The position numbers and the translations under genes were made by a program. A DNA stretch of 44,857 bases from Gemmatimonadota bacterium. Its GTDB lineage: Bacteria; Gemmatimonadota; Gemmatimonadetes; Longimicrobiales; Gaopeijiaceae. Where the stretch lies: assembly GCA_028873595.1 (NCBI GenBank), contig JAPPOV010000003.1, positions 1-44,857 on the forward strand, written 5' to 3'. Positions 9,252 to 17,421 of the stretch are shown in pieces. The stretch's first letter is position 1. Each line of letters starts with the position of its first letter. The notes below the pieces were generated by a model, which was not told the DNA's origin, searched no databases, and saw only the letters and a program-made list of their open reading frames with translations.

Positions 9252-9769
9252 TACGCCTCCTCTTCGTCGACCGACGCGAGCTCAACCAGGACCTGATCCT
9301 TCTCGACGGCCTGACCTTCGGCGACACAGATGCGTGTCACGACACCCTCCCCTTCCGCCGCAAGTTCATTCTCCATCTTCATTGCCTCGACAATGACGAC
9401 GCCCTGCCCTGCCTCCACGACGTCCCCTTCGGCGACCTCGATGCGGACGACCATACCCGGCATGGGTGCCACGATAGGCCTGGGACCGCTCGGGCCCGCA
9501 CCGGTCCCGGTCATTTCACGGATCGCGCGTGTCCGCTCGTCCACGACCGACGCCGCCAGACGTCTGCCGCGCAGGTGCAGATCCCACGTCTCGCTCCCAC
9601 TGCGGCTCGCCGAGAGGCGGAACGAACGCCCGTTCAGCATGAGCGAACGAATCGGCCCCCCTTCGAGTCGCTCGAAATCCACATCGACCGGTGACCCGTC
9701 CACGGTTATCCCAGCCGAACCGAGTTCGACCGCCCGCGTCGTGTCTCCGATGGTCACATGATAGATCAT
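9251..9769 (-). CDS. Biotin carboxyl carrier subunit of acyl-CoA carboxylase
   Basis: Carries CO2 on biotin between the biotin carboxylase and carboxyltransferase subunits of a propionyl/acetyl-CoA carboxylase. The 172-aa protein has a beta-rich N-terminal half resembling the BT-type linker of PCC alpha subunits (residues about 1-90). It continues with a [15 protein letters not shown] hinge and a C-terminal biotinyl domain with the biotinylation motif [10 protein letters not shown] (Lys131). It overlaps rlmD upstream by 4 nt (ATGA) and the mutase gene downstream by 1 nt. With accC and pccB in the same cluster it completes a three-polypeptide carboxylase. Confidence 0.93.
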   Translation of the reverse strand: MIYHVTIGDTTRAVELGSAGITVDGSPVDVDFERLEGGPIRSLMLNGRSFRLSASRSGSETWDLHLRGRRLAASVVDERTRAIREMTGTGAGPSGPRPIVAPMPGMVVRIEVAEGDVVEAGQGVVIVEAMKMENELAAEGEGVVTRICVAEGQAVEKDQVLVELASVDEEEA

Positions 9770-11142
9770 GCGATGGTGCTCCTGAGGCTTAGCTCGGCGA
9801 CCGTCTCGACGTGCGCCGTTTGGGGAAAAAGATCGAAGCTCCGGATGCCATCCAGCGCATAATGGTCATTCAGTCGCTTGAGGTCTCGGGCCAACGTAGC
9901 CGGGTCACAACTCACGTATACGATCCGGCCCGGAGGGTGCTCGAGCACTTGAGTCGGCACGTCCTCGGCCAGCCCACCGCGCGGCGGATTGAGAAGCAGC
10001 AGATCGGTCGGGAGCAACGACGTCAGAAGGTCTTCAACTCGCCCCTCACGAACATCGAGGCGCCCCGGCATCGATGTATTTTCGGTGGTCACGGACGCGC
10101 GAGCGTGCGCTGCCGCCACGGGATCTGACTCGATCCCAGTGACCTGCCAACCCTTCGCGGCCAGAGACAAGCCATAGGCACCCGTGCCGCAGTAGGCATC
10201 TACGGCCGACCGCGTATCGGACACCTCCACACCCGGCGATCCGGAACCGAGACAACACTCGAGGACATACGTCCGGAGCGCCTCTGCCGCGTCATCATTC
10301 ACTTGTGAGAACGCAGGCGCATGCGACTCCTCCGGAGATCCTGCCACAAGAAGGGTACCGACCTTCGTCGTGGCTCGGTCGTGACTCTCACCGACGGCCG
10401 GCTCCCCTTCCTTGTCGACCGGCATGTGCCAGATCGCGCGAAGCCCCGCGACGGCCTCGAACAGGGGGAGACCGTTCCAACCGGGTCGCCCCCCTTCGAC
10501 GACCAGATCCACATCGCCCCGGTCCGGCCCAGCAAGACGAAGAGTGAGCCGCATCCGGCCCGCTGTCGGCAGGTGCTCGGCCTGACGGCCCCAACGCTCC
10601 CGGAGCAGCACCCATGCCTCCGTAAGTCGTTTTTCCGGAAGGAGGCATTCATGCCGAATGTCCACGACGTGCGCCGGGCGATGCAGTGCATGGAATCCGG
10701 CAACCACGTGCCCCTTCCCGACTCGCCGCAGCGTGTAGCTCACACGGTTCCGGTAGTGCAGGCGCTTGGGTGACGGAATGACCTCCGGAGCCACGACATC
10801 CTCAAGCCCTCCGATTCGGGTGAGCGCATCGACGACGAAACGCCCTTTCCACTTCAGCTGGTCCTCATACGCGAGGTGCTGCAGCTGACAGCCACCGCAC
10901 TCGGCGTACCGTGTACACGGCGCATCCACCCGCTCCGGCGACGCCTCCAGCAGTGTCACGAGGGAACCGCGCGCCCAGCGGGGTCGGCTCTTCTCGACGT
11001 GAACCCTGGCCCGATCCCCTGCGGTCGTCCGGGGGACGAAGATCACCCGGCCGTCCGGCAGGTCTGCAACGCCAGCCCCACCCGCGGCGATACCGCGCAC
11101 GTCGACATCGACAGGAGGCTGACTCACCCGCGCTCTCCCCAT
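9766..11142 (-). CDS. rlmD: 23S rRNA (uracil-C5)-methyltransferase, RlmD/RumA family
   Basis: SAM-dependent m5U methyltransferase of 23S rRNA. I place the start at the ATG at 11142 (MGRARVSQPPVDVDVRGIAA); the open frame upstream lies inside accC and is Arg/Pro-rich shadow. The 458-aa protein has a TRAM-like N-terminus, the Fe-S cysteines CTRYAECGGC (Cys-x5-Cys-x2-Cys) with a fourth Cys in IRHECLLP, and a Rossmann SAM domain (AVDAYCGTGAYGLSLA). It also has LLLNPPRGGL and the catalytic cysteine motif YVSCDPATLARDL. RlmD versus the related RlmC or TrmA-type RNA targets cannot be settled by eye. It is wedged between biotin carboxylase and biotin carrier genes and overlaps both (19 and 4 nt). Confidence 0.92.
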   Translation of the reverse strand: MGRARVSQPPVDVDVRGIAAGGAGVADLPDGRVIFVPRTTAGDRARVHVEKSRPRWARGSLVTLLEASPERVDAPCTRYAECGGCQLQHLAYEDQLKWKGRFVVDALTRIGGLEDVVAPEVIPSPKRLHYRNRVSYTLRRVGKGHVVAGFHALHRPAHVVDIRHECLLPEKRLTEAWVLLRERWGRQAEHLPTAGRMRLTLRLAGPDRGDVDLVVEGGRPGWNGLPLFEAVAGLRAIWHMPVDKEGEPAVGESHDRATTKVGTLLVAGSPEESHAPAFSQVNDDAAEALRTYVLECCLGSGSPGVEVSDTRSAVDAYCGTGAYGLSLAAKGWQVTGIESDPVAAAHARASVTTENTSMPGRLDVREGRVEDLLTSLLPTDLLLLNPPRGGLAEDVPTQVLEHPPGRIVYVSCDPATLARDLKRLNDHYALDGIRSFDLFPQTAHVETVAELSLRSTIA

Positions 11143-12626
11143 GGCCGGGAGGTTCGACGCCAGGCACTTAGAGGCACCCCACCCCCACCCTCGATGCGGG
11201 GGGCCCGGCGCATCCGGTGCTCTTCCTCGAGAAGAGCAGCCGCGACCGCGACTGCGATCATGTCTTCTTCCGCATCGTCCGGCTCGAGTAGCTCCGGGTG
11301 TTCGTCGAGGTAGCGAATGGACAGGTCGCCGGACCGGAACTCCGCCTCGTCCATCACCCGGCGATGGAAGGGGGCACATGTCTCGACTCCCGCAATGACC
11401 AGTTCGTCTAGAGCTCGACACATGCGCCGGATGGCGGCGGGACGATCGGCGCCGTGTACCACGAGTTTCGCGAGGAGGGGGTCGTAGTGGAGGCTGACCT
11501 CGCCGCCCTCGACAATGCCACCGTCCCAGCGGACTCCGGGCCCTGAGGGCACCTCCAGATGTGTGATGACTCCGGTAGAGGGCAGGAACCCACCGAGATG
11601 GTCCTCTGAGGTGATTCGGCACTCAATGGAGTGACCGGTCAGCCCGATATCGTCCTGGGCGAAGGCCAGAGCCTCACCCGACGCGACCCGGAACTGCCAC
11701 TCCACCAGATCGATACCCGTGACCAGTTCCGTGACAGGGTGCTCTACCTGGATACGGGTATTCATCTCCAGAAAGAAGAATTCCCCATTCTCGTAGAGGA
11801 ACTCGATCGTTCCCGCACCTCGGTATTCGACCGCTTCCGCCGCGCGCACAGCGGTGTCGCCCATCGCAGCACGCTCCTCCGAGCTCAGAACCGCAGACGG
11901 CGCCTCTTCGACGAGCTTCTGATGACGACGCTGGATCGAGCACTCGCGCTCCGCGAGGTGCACAACGTTGCCGTGCGCGTCCCCGAGCACCTGAATTTCA
12001 ATGTGCCGAGGTCGCGAGAGGTATCGCTCGAGGTAGACCGCCCCGTCACCGAAGGCTGCGAGAGCTTCACGCGATGCAGCCTCGAAGGCGCGCCGGAGGT
12101 CACTCTGCTTTTCGACAACGCGCATGCCCTTCCCTCCGCCACCCGCGGACGCTTTCAGGAGCACCGGGAAGCCGATCTCGGCCGCCGCCTTCTCGGCCTC
12201 GTCGGCGTCTGCCACGGCCTCGGTAAGCCCGGGCACGATCGGTACGCCGGCCTCGGCCATACGGCGCCGCGCCTCGGTCTTGTCACCCATCGCGGCAATG
12301 GTTTCGGAGGCAGGACCGACAAAAATCAACCCGGCAGCCTCGACGGCGGCCGCGAAGTCAGCCCGCTCGGCGAGGAAGCCGTATCCGGGGTGAATCGCCT
12401 CGGCGCCGACCTTCTTCGCGAGCTCGATCAGCGCGTCGCCGCGCAGATAACTCTCGGACGAGGCGGCCGGACCAATGCAATACGCCTCGTCCGCTTCCAG
12501 GACATGAGGAGCGAGGCGATCGGGCTCGGAGTACACGGCAATCGTGCGGATCCCGCATTCACGGGCGCCGCGCGCAATGCGAACGGCGATTTCACCGCGG
12601 TTCGCGATCAGGACCGATGAGATCAA
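11124..12626 (-). CDS. accC: Biotin carboxylase subunit of propionyl/acetyl-CoA carboxylase
   Basis: ATP-dependent carboxylation of the carrier biotin. The 500-aa protein starts MISSVLIANRGEIAVRIARG and has the biotin carboxylase N-domain (YLRGDALIELAKKVGAEAIH, PGYGFLAE), the ATP-grasp glycine loop KASAGGGGKGMRVV, and the catalytic EMNTRIQVEHPVTEL region. The C-terminal barrel includes YDPLLAKLVVHG. It lacks a fused biotinyl domain; the carrier is encoded two genes downstream. The acyl-CoA specificity is set by the beta subunit, and the linked methylmalonyl-CoA mutase favours propionyl-CoA. Its last 19 nt overlap the rlmD start. Confidence 0.95.
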   Translation of the reverse strand: MISSVLIANRGEIAVRIARGARECGIRTIAVYSEPDRLAPHVLEADEAYCIGPAASSESYLRGDALIELAKKVGAEAIHPGYGFLAERADFAAAVEAAGLIFVGPASETIAAMGDKTEARRRMAEAGVPIVPGLTEAVADADEAEKAAAEIGFPVLLKASAGGGGKGMRVVEKQSDLRRAFEAASREALAAFGDGAVYLERYLSRPRHIEIQVLGDAHGNVVHLAERECSIQRRHQKLVEEAPSAVLSSEERAAMGDTAVRAAEAVEYRGAGTIEFLYENGEFFFLEMNTRIQVEHPVTELVTGIDLVEWQFRVASGEALAFAQDDIGLTGHSIECRITSEDHLGGFLPSTGVITHLEVPSGPGVRWDGGIVEGGEVSLHYDPLLAKLVVHGADRPAAIRRMCRALDELVIAGVETCAPFHRRVMDEAEFRSGDLSIRYLDEHPELLEPDDAEEDMIAVAVAAALLEEEHRMRRAPRIEGGGGVPLSAWRRTSRPWGERG

Positions 12627-12743
12627 GAGCGTCAGGGCTTCAGGGAGGAAACTCAGCCTTGAAGTTTAGACGCACCGGGGTTTGGTCGGGAGTGGTGAGG
12701 ATCGTTCGGTGGCCCATAGCGCAGGCAGACGAGCCGCCGTGAA

Positions 12744-12775
12744 CCGGGGGTGCCAACCTGCATGGGCACCCCCGG
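12744..12775 (-). terminator. GC-rich stem-loop after the PDZ-protein gene
   Basis: An 11-bp perfect stem: CCGGGGGTGCC at 12744-12754 pairs with GGCACCCCCGG at 12765-12775, with a 10-nt loop. It lies 6 nt past the stop of the double-PDZ gene in its reading direction and before accC. There is no following T-run on the minus strand, so it is either a weak terminator or an RNA-stability hairpin. The 155-bp gap holding it is the longest between genes in the carboxylase block. Confidence 0.5.
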
Positions 12776-12781
12776 CGGGCG

Positions 12782-13849
12782 TCAGCCGTCCAGGCGAGTC
12801 GTTACGGTGATCTCCTCGCCGTCGCGTAACACTCGCATGTTGAGTTCCTCGTCGAGGCCGTAGCTCGAGACGATGCGGAGCAAACGCTCAGGCGTCGTGA
12901 CCGCCCGATCACCAATGCGAAGAATGACGTCCCCGGGTTGGAGGCCCAGGTCTGAGGACTCGTCCACGTCCACGATCAGAACACCACCCTCCGCTCCAAA
13001 GTACCTGCCGAGCCTCGGGTTCAGCTCGACCATCTCCATGCCATACCGGGTGTTGAGGGCACCGCCGAACTCGTGGAGGAAGCCTTGGCCACGGAAGACG
13101 TCCATGTCACGCCAATCACCACCCTCGAAGCGGATTTCCATGTCTCGATCGCCCGATTCGAGGTCTGGTGTGCCGAAAAAGAACGTCCGACCCCGCAAAC
13201 CATCGGCCTGGGTCCGCAAACCATCGGTCAGGGTCCGCATCTGAGCGCGGAAGCGCTCCGCATCCCAGGAAGGCGGCCCCATTACCGCGCTGGTCCCCCA
13301 GCGGTCAGAAAGGTCCTCCGCCTCGAGCGCCGTCCGCTCCAGCTCACCATCGCGAAGGAATTCGACCTCGACGTCCTGGCCCGGCTGAACTTCGCGGACG
13401 AGCGCCAGCAACCGCTGCACCGGAGCTGAGCCGTCCAGGTCGAAGGAGGCCTCGACATCCGCTCCAATCGACTCCGTGAGCGACCGGCCATCCAGACTGA
13501 CGATCACGTCGCCTGCCCGGATACCTGCACGGTCCGCCGGACCGTCCCTGAGGACATCCGTCACAAGGGCGCCGCTCGCGTCGTGCCGGGCTGCCTGCCC
13601 CTGATCGACCGACACGCCGAGCCGGGCGCGCTGCTGCATGACTCCGTAGCGCGACAGGAGATCCTCGATCTTCGGCGACCGGAAACACGAACAGTTGTCG
13701 AGTACGTTTCCATCCGCATCGACACAGCGACACTCGGTCCGTTCCTGCTGTGCCTCGAGCGGCTGAACCGCGCCCAGCACACTGGTCGTTGCAACCGCTG
13801 CGATCATCGCAGCGTACACGGGTATCCACCTCATCTTCATCGTCTGCAT
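12782..13849 (-). CDS. Exported protein with two PDZ domains, no protease domain
   Basis: The 355-aa protein begins with a Sec signal peptide (MKMRWIPVYAAMIAAVATTS, cleavage near LEAQ) followed by a small Cys-rich segment (ECRCVDADGNVLDNCSCF, four cysteines within about 16 residues). PDZ-1 covers about residues 75-160 (LGVSVDQ...DRAGIRAGDVIVSLDG) and PDZ-2 about 265-350 (GVLIVDVDESSDLGLQPGDVILRIG). The middle is an acidic, Arg-rich linker. No Ser/His/Asp protease domain is present, so it is not a DegP-type protease; an adaptor or regulatory role in the periplasm is inferred. The start could also be the Met at residue 4 or 6. It is not obviously metabolic, despite sitting between the carboxylase genes. 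Confidence 0.85.
   Translation of the reverse strand: MQTMKMRWIPVYAAMIAAVATTSVLGAVQPLEAQQERTECRCVDADGNVLDNCSCFRSPKIEDLLSRYGVMQQRARLGVSVDQGQAARHDASGALVTDVLRDGPADRAGIRAGDVIVSLDGRSLTESIGADVEASFDLDGSAPVQRLLALVREVQPGQDVEVEFLRDGELERTALEAEDLSDRWGTSAVMGPPSWDAERFRAQMRTLTDGLRTQADGLRGRTFFFGTPDLESGDRDMEIRFEGGDWRDMDVFRGQGFLHEFGGALNTRYGMEMVELNPRLGRYFGAEGGVLIVDVDESSDLGLQPGDVILRIGDRAVTTPERLLRIVSSYGLDEELNMRVLRDGEEITVTTRLDG
13194..13235. repeat. Two tandem 21-bp copies inside the PDZ-protein gene
   Basis: Copy 1 at 13194-13214 and copy 2 at 13215-13235 differ at two positions. The period is a multiple of three, so the reading frame is kept; the encoded linker reads LTDGLRTQADGLRGR. This is probably a recent in-frame duplication in the linker between the two PDZ domains. 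Confidence 0.85.
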
Positions 13850-13916
13850 CCCTCCGGGAGTTGGTTCGAACTCTATCCGGTACGATGCGGACGAGTTGCC
13901 CGTGGGTTGCCGCCCC

Positions 13917-15467
13917 CTAGAGGGGAATGTTGCCGTGCTTCTTGAGCGGATTCTCGTCGCGCTTGTTCCGCAACATGTCGAGCGCCGAGATCAGACGAGG
14001 ACGAGTCTCCCGGGGGTCGATCACGTCGTCCACGTACCCCCGTGCCGCCGCGATGTACGGATGGGCGAACTTCTCTCGGTACTCCTCAATGCGCGCGTCG
14101 GTGGCAGCCTGCGGATCGTCCGAAGCCGCGATCTCCTTCCGAAACAGCACCTCAACGGCCCCCTTGGGGCCCATAACCGCAATCTCGGCCTGAGGCCAGG
14201 CCAGATTCACGTCACCTCGGATGTGCTTGGAGTTCATGACGTCGTACGCACCTCCATAGGCCTTCCGAGTAATGACGGTGATCTTGGGCACCGTCGCCTC
14301 GGCGAATGCATACAGAAGCTTCGCGCCGTGGCGGATGATCCCACCATGCTCCTGTGCCACTCCGGGCAGGAAGCCGGGAACGTCCTCGAGCACCACGAGC
14401 GGGATATTGAAGGCGTCACAAAACCGCACGAACCGGGCACCTTTGTCCGACGAGTCGATATCGAGCACGCCGGCCAGGACGGCAGGCTGGTTCGCGACGA
14501 TACCGACGGGATGCCCGCCCAGGTGCGCAAAGCCGACGAGGAGGTTCCCCGCGAAGCGCTCGTGGACCTCGTAAAACGCACCGTCGTCGACTACGTGCGT
14601 GACCACCTCACGCATGTCGTAGGGGTGGTTCGGATTCTCCGGCACGATCTCGAGCAACTTCTCGTCCCGGCGGTCGTGGGGGTCCGCTCCAGGAGAAGAA
14701 GGTGGCGTCTCGGTGTTGTTCTGAGGGATGTAGTGGAAGAGCTCACGCACCGACGCGAGACACTCGGGCTCCGAATCCAGAGCGAAGTGCGCAACGCCGG
14801 ACCTGGAGGCATGAATGTCCGCTCCTCCGAGCCCTTCCATGTCGATATCCTCGTGCGTCACCGTCTTCACCACGTTCGGACCGGTCACGAACATGTAACT
14901 CGTGCCCCTGACCATGTAGACGAAATCGGTGATGGCCGGCGAGTATACCGCGCCCCCCGCGCACGGGCCCAGAATCACGCTGATCTGCGGGATCACCCCG
15001 GAGGCAAGCGTGTTGCGGAGGAAGATGTCCGCGTAGCCACCGAGGCTCACGACACCCTCCTGAATCCGGGCCCCACCCGAGTCGTTCAGACCGATGATGG
15101 GTGCACCGTTCCGGATCGCCATTTCCTGAAGCTTCACGATCTTCTCAGCGTGCGTCTCTGACAGAGAGCCGCCGAAGACCGTGAAATCCTGACTGAAGGC
15201 GTAGACCAAACGTCCGTGGATCGTGCCGTATCCCGTTACGACACCGTCGCCGAGAAACTTCTTGTCTTCCAGCCCGAAGTCACTCGACCGATGCGTAACG
15301 AAGCGGTCGAGCTCGACGAACGAGCCCTCATCCAGAAGCAGATCGAGTCGCTCGCGCGCGGAGAGCTTGCCTCGTTCGTGCTGCGCCTCTATGCGCTCCA
15401 GCCCACCACCCTGCTCGGCAGCGCGCCCCATCTCTTCGAGTTTTTGCAGTTTCTCGTGAATCGACAT
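13917..15467 (-). CDS. pccB: Acyl-CoA carboxylase carboxyltransferase (propionyl-CoA carboxylase beta)
   Basis: Transfers the carboxyl group from biotin to propionyl-CoA (possibly also acetyl-CoA), giving methylmalonyl-CoA. The 516-aa protein has two crotonase-fold halves: N-terminal ([71 protein letters not shown]) and C-terminal ([47 protein letters not shown]). It ends [21 protein letters not shown], typical of PccB. The start directly abuts the upstream LpoA-like stop (TAGATG), so it is co-transcribed with an envelope lipoprotein gene. Propionate specificity is inferred from the linked mutase. Confidence 0.95.
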   Translation of the reverse strand: MSIHEKLQKLEEMGRAAEQGGGLERIEAQHERGKLSARERLDLLLDEGSFVELDRFVTHRSSDFGLEDKKFLGDGVVTGYGTIHGRLVYAFSQDFTVFGGSLSETHAEKIVKLQEMAIRNGAPIIGLNDSGGARIQEGVVSLGGYADIFLRNTLASGVIPQISVILGPCAGGAVYSPAITDFVYMVRGTSYMFVTGPNVVKTVTHEDIDMEGLGGADIHASRSGVAHFALDSEPECLASVRELFHYIPQNNTETPPSSPGADPHDRRDEKLLEIVPENPNHPYDMREVVTHVVDDGAFYEVHERFAGNLLVGFAHLGGHPVGIVANQPAVLAGVLDIDSSDKGARFVRFCDAFNIPLVVLEDVPGFLPGVAQEHGGIIRHGAKLLYAFAEATVPKITVITRKAYGGAYDVMNSKHIRGDVNLAWPQAEIAVMGPKGAVEVLFRKEIAASDDPQAATDARIEEYREKFAHPYIAAARGYVDDVIDPRETRPRLISALDMLRNKRDENPLKKHGNIPL

Positions 15468-17411
15468 CTATCGTCCCTTTTCCAGGTCGTGCCCCTGCTC
15501 CGGGGCCGATTCCGCCCCCGCGATCGGGACGGCTGTCTGATTCTCAATCCGCACCACTTCGGTGCTGCGGACGATCCGGCCTCCGACCACCGAAAATACC
15601 CCCGTCGCGCCGACTACGCCCTCAAGCGCCTCGAACGAGGCGCGAACCTCGTCGGGAGCGATCCGACCTCGTCGCAACGCCTCCAGCAGAAGCATCGTCG
15701 CGTCGTACCCGACCGATGCCGTCGCACCCACCAGAGAACGCTGGTAGAGCCGTTCGTAGTCTTCCCGGAATCGAGCCCGGCCTTCGGCCGCCTCGGCCGA
15801 CGCCACCGGCGCGGTGGCGATCACGCCCGTGGTCAGGCGAGGCTCTACGGCCTCCAGAACCTGAGGATCGGTCCACCCTGATGTACCCAGGATCTCCACA
15901 GCCAGTGTGTCCAGTCCGAAGTGGATCACCTGCGGCGCGAGAAACTCGACGTCTTCGGGCGGAATCGGCATGAAGAGTGCGGCAGGCTCCAGGACCTCCA
16001 TATGGAGGGTGTCGTTGGGCGCAAGCGACAACCGATCGAGTTCGTCCTCACGCAAAGCGTCGAGAGCCCCGGCGATCTGGGGTTCGAAGAACGTGGCGCC
16101 GGCTTCATAGGCAAATCTCCCGACGACGGGCATGCCGAACTGAGCTGCGGCAGCCTCGAAGGCGGCTGCCTCCGCCTCAGCTTCCGGCGTCTGCGGATGC
16201 ACGATGGCGATTCGCTGAAAGGCCCGAGATGCGGCGTACCGGGCGATGGACGCGGCAGCCTCCGGATCCGACCCCTCGAGCGAGTACACTGCTTCGCCCG
16301 ACCGTTCTGCGCTGCGCGCCGTGGGTGACACCAGGGTCACGCTTCGCGTACGGGCTTCCGCAGCGGCCAAAAGGTCATCGTCCTGGAGAAATCCTACGAC
16401 GCCCACGACGCCCGCCGAATCGAGCGCGGCCATCTGTTGCAGACTGAGTGCCGGATCACCTTCATCATCGCGAACGTCGACCGTCACCTCGAACTCGTCA
16501 CCGAGAACGGTTCGGGCGGCGACGTCGATGCCTTCCGCAATCACGGTGGAGAACTCGGCAAGAGCGGGTGGCCCACCCAGCGGGAGCACTGCCCCGATCG
16601 TGAAGATCGTCTCGCGCCCCCGTCCCGGCGGGAACTCACCGACGAGCACGCCCTGCGCCCAAGCTCGGTCCTCCCCGGAAGCACCGGCATCGATCGCCCG
16701 CTGAGCGACCCGTACGGCCTCCTCGGCTCGCCCTCGTTCGAGGAGTGAGACAGACAATCGAGCCTCCGCGACCGGCATGAGCGGGCCACGGAACGGTTGG
16801 ACCCCCTCGATGACCCCTCGCAATACGTCCGCGTCGAGCGAGTCGGAGGCGGCACGCAGCCGCTCCGTCGCCTCCGTGATCTCCGCCAACGTGGAGCCTT
16901 CGTCGATCCGAAGCAGGCGGTCCACCCTCGCGGAATCCCCGGAAACGACAGACGCCTGCAGCAACCGGATCTCGGCCCCGCGAGGGTCGCGCGCCGGAAG
17001 CAGTCGAGCGTACTTCTCCGCCGTTTCGTCGGCATTCACCGAGTCACCCGATTCGAGGTAGGCGAGGGCTGTCAGGCGAAGCGCCTCTCCCGAAACTTCA
17101 GCGGCCGGGAAACGTTCGATGAGATCGAGTCCCGTGCGAATGACCTCAAAGAACCGGCGCGCCTCGAACGACCGCTGAGCCGAGAGCCAGAGCCGATTCG
17201 CTTCCTCACGTTCCCCGGTCGACAGGGTACCGGGCTCCACGATGACCGGAGGTGGCCCCGCGGGCTCCTCCGTCTGCGGCCCCGACCCCGGACCACCTAC
17301 GGTCTGGCACGCCGCCGCGATGATCGTGACGCTGATCAGAGCCGAGACGGAACGGAAACGCCCGGACGCATTGTGCGCCCGGGCGCCCCGGTTGAACGGA
17401 GTTTCGGACAT
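15468..17411 (-). CDS. LpoA/LppC-like lipoprotein: TPR-type domain plus periplasmic-binding-protein domain
   Basis: The 647-aa protein (start ATG 17411, MSETPFNRGARA) has a lipoprotein signal with the acylated Cys probably at residue 35 (TIIAAACQ). Residues about 70-290 are helical, tetratricopeptide-like (EANRLWLSAQRSFEARRFFE, LTALAYLESGDSVNADETAE). The rest is a Peripla_BP_6/leucine-binding fold (IGAVLPLGGPPALAEFSTVI, GVVGFLQDDDLLAAAEA, TSGWTDPQVLEAVEPRL). TPR plus binding-protein fold on a lipoprotein is the architecture of LpoA, the activator of penicillin-binding protein 1A. A stand-alone ABC amino-acid receptor is the alternative, but no permease genes are nearby. The upstream part of the open frame reads through the rpsA repeat tail and is not used. 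It lies 10 nt downstream of rpsA and abuts pccB. Confidence 0.82.
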   Translation of the reverse strand: MSETPFNRGARAHNASGRFRSVSALISVTIIAAACQTVGGPGSGPQTEEPAGPPPVIVEPGTLSTGEREEANRLWLSAQRSFEARRFFEVIRTGLDLIERFPAAEVSGEALRLTALAYLESGDSVNADETAEKYARLLPARDPRGAEIRLLQASVVSGDSARVDRLLRIDEGSTLAEITEATERLRAASDSLDADVLRGVIEGVQPFRGPLMPVAEARLSVSLLERGRAEEAVRVAQRAIDAGASGEDRAWAQGVLVGEFPPGRGRETIFTIGAVLPLGGPPALAEFSTVIAEGIDVAARTVLGDEFEVTVDVRDDEGDPALSLQQMAALDSAGVVGVVGFLQDDDLLAAAEARTRSVTLVSPTARSAERSGEAVYSLEGSDPEAAASIARYAASRAFQRIAIVHPQTPEAEAEAAAFEAAAAQFGMPVVGRFAYEAGATFFEPQIAGALDALREDELDRLSLAPNDTLHMEVLEPAALFMPIPPEDVEFLAPQVIHFGLDTLAVEILGTSGWTDPQVLEAVEPRLTTGVIATAPVASAEAAEGRARFREDYERLYQRSLVGATASVGYDATMLLLEALRRGRIAPDEVRASFEALEGVVGATGVFSVVGGRIVRSTEVVRIENQTAVPIAGAESAPEQGHDLEKGR

Positions 17412-17421
17412 TTGCCCTCTA

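Noticed and set aside
11143..11622. N-terminal extension of rlmD into accC
   Set aside because: The extra 160 residues are Arg/Pro/His-rich out-of-frame accC sequence; the family start matches the ATG at 11142.
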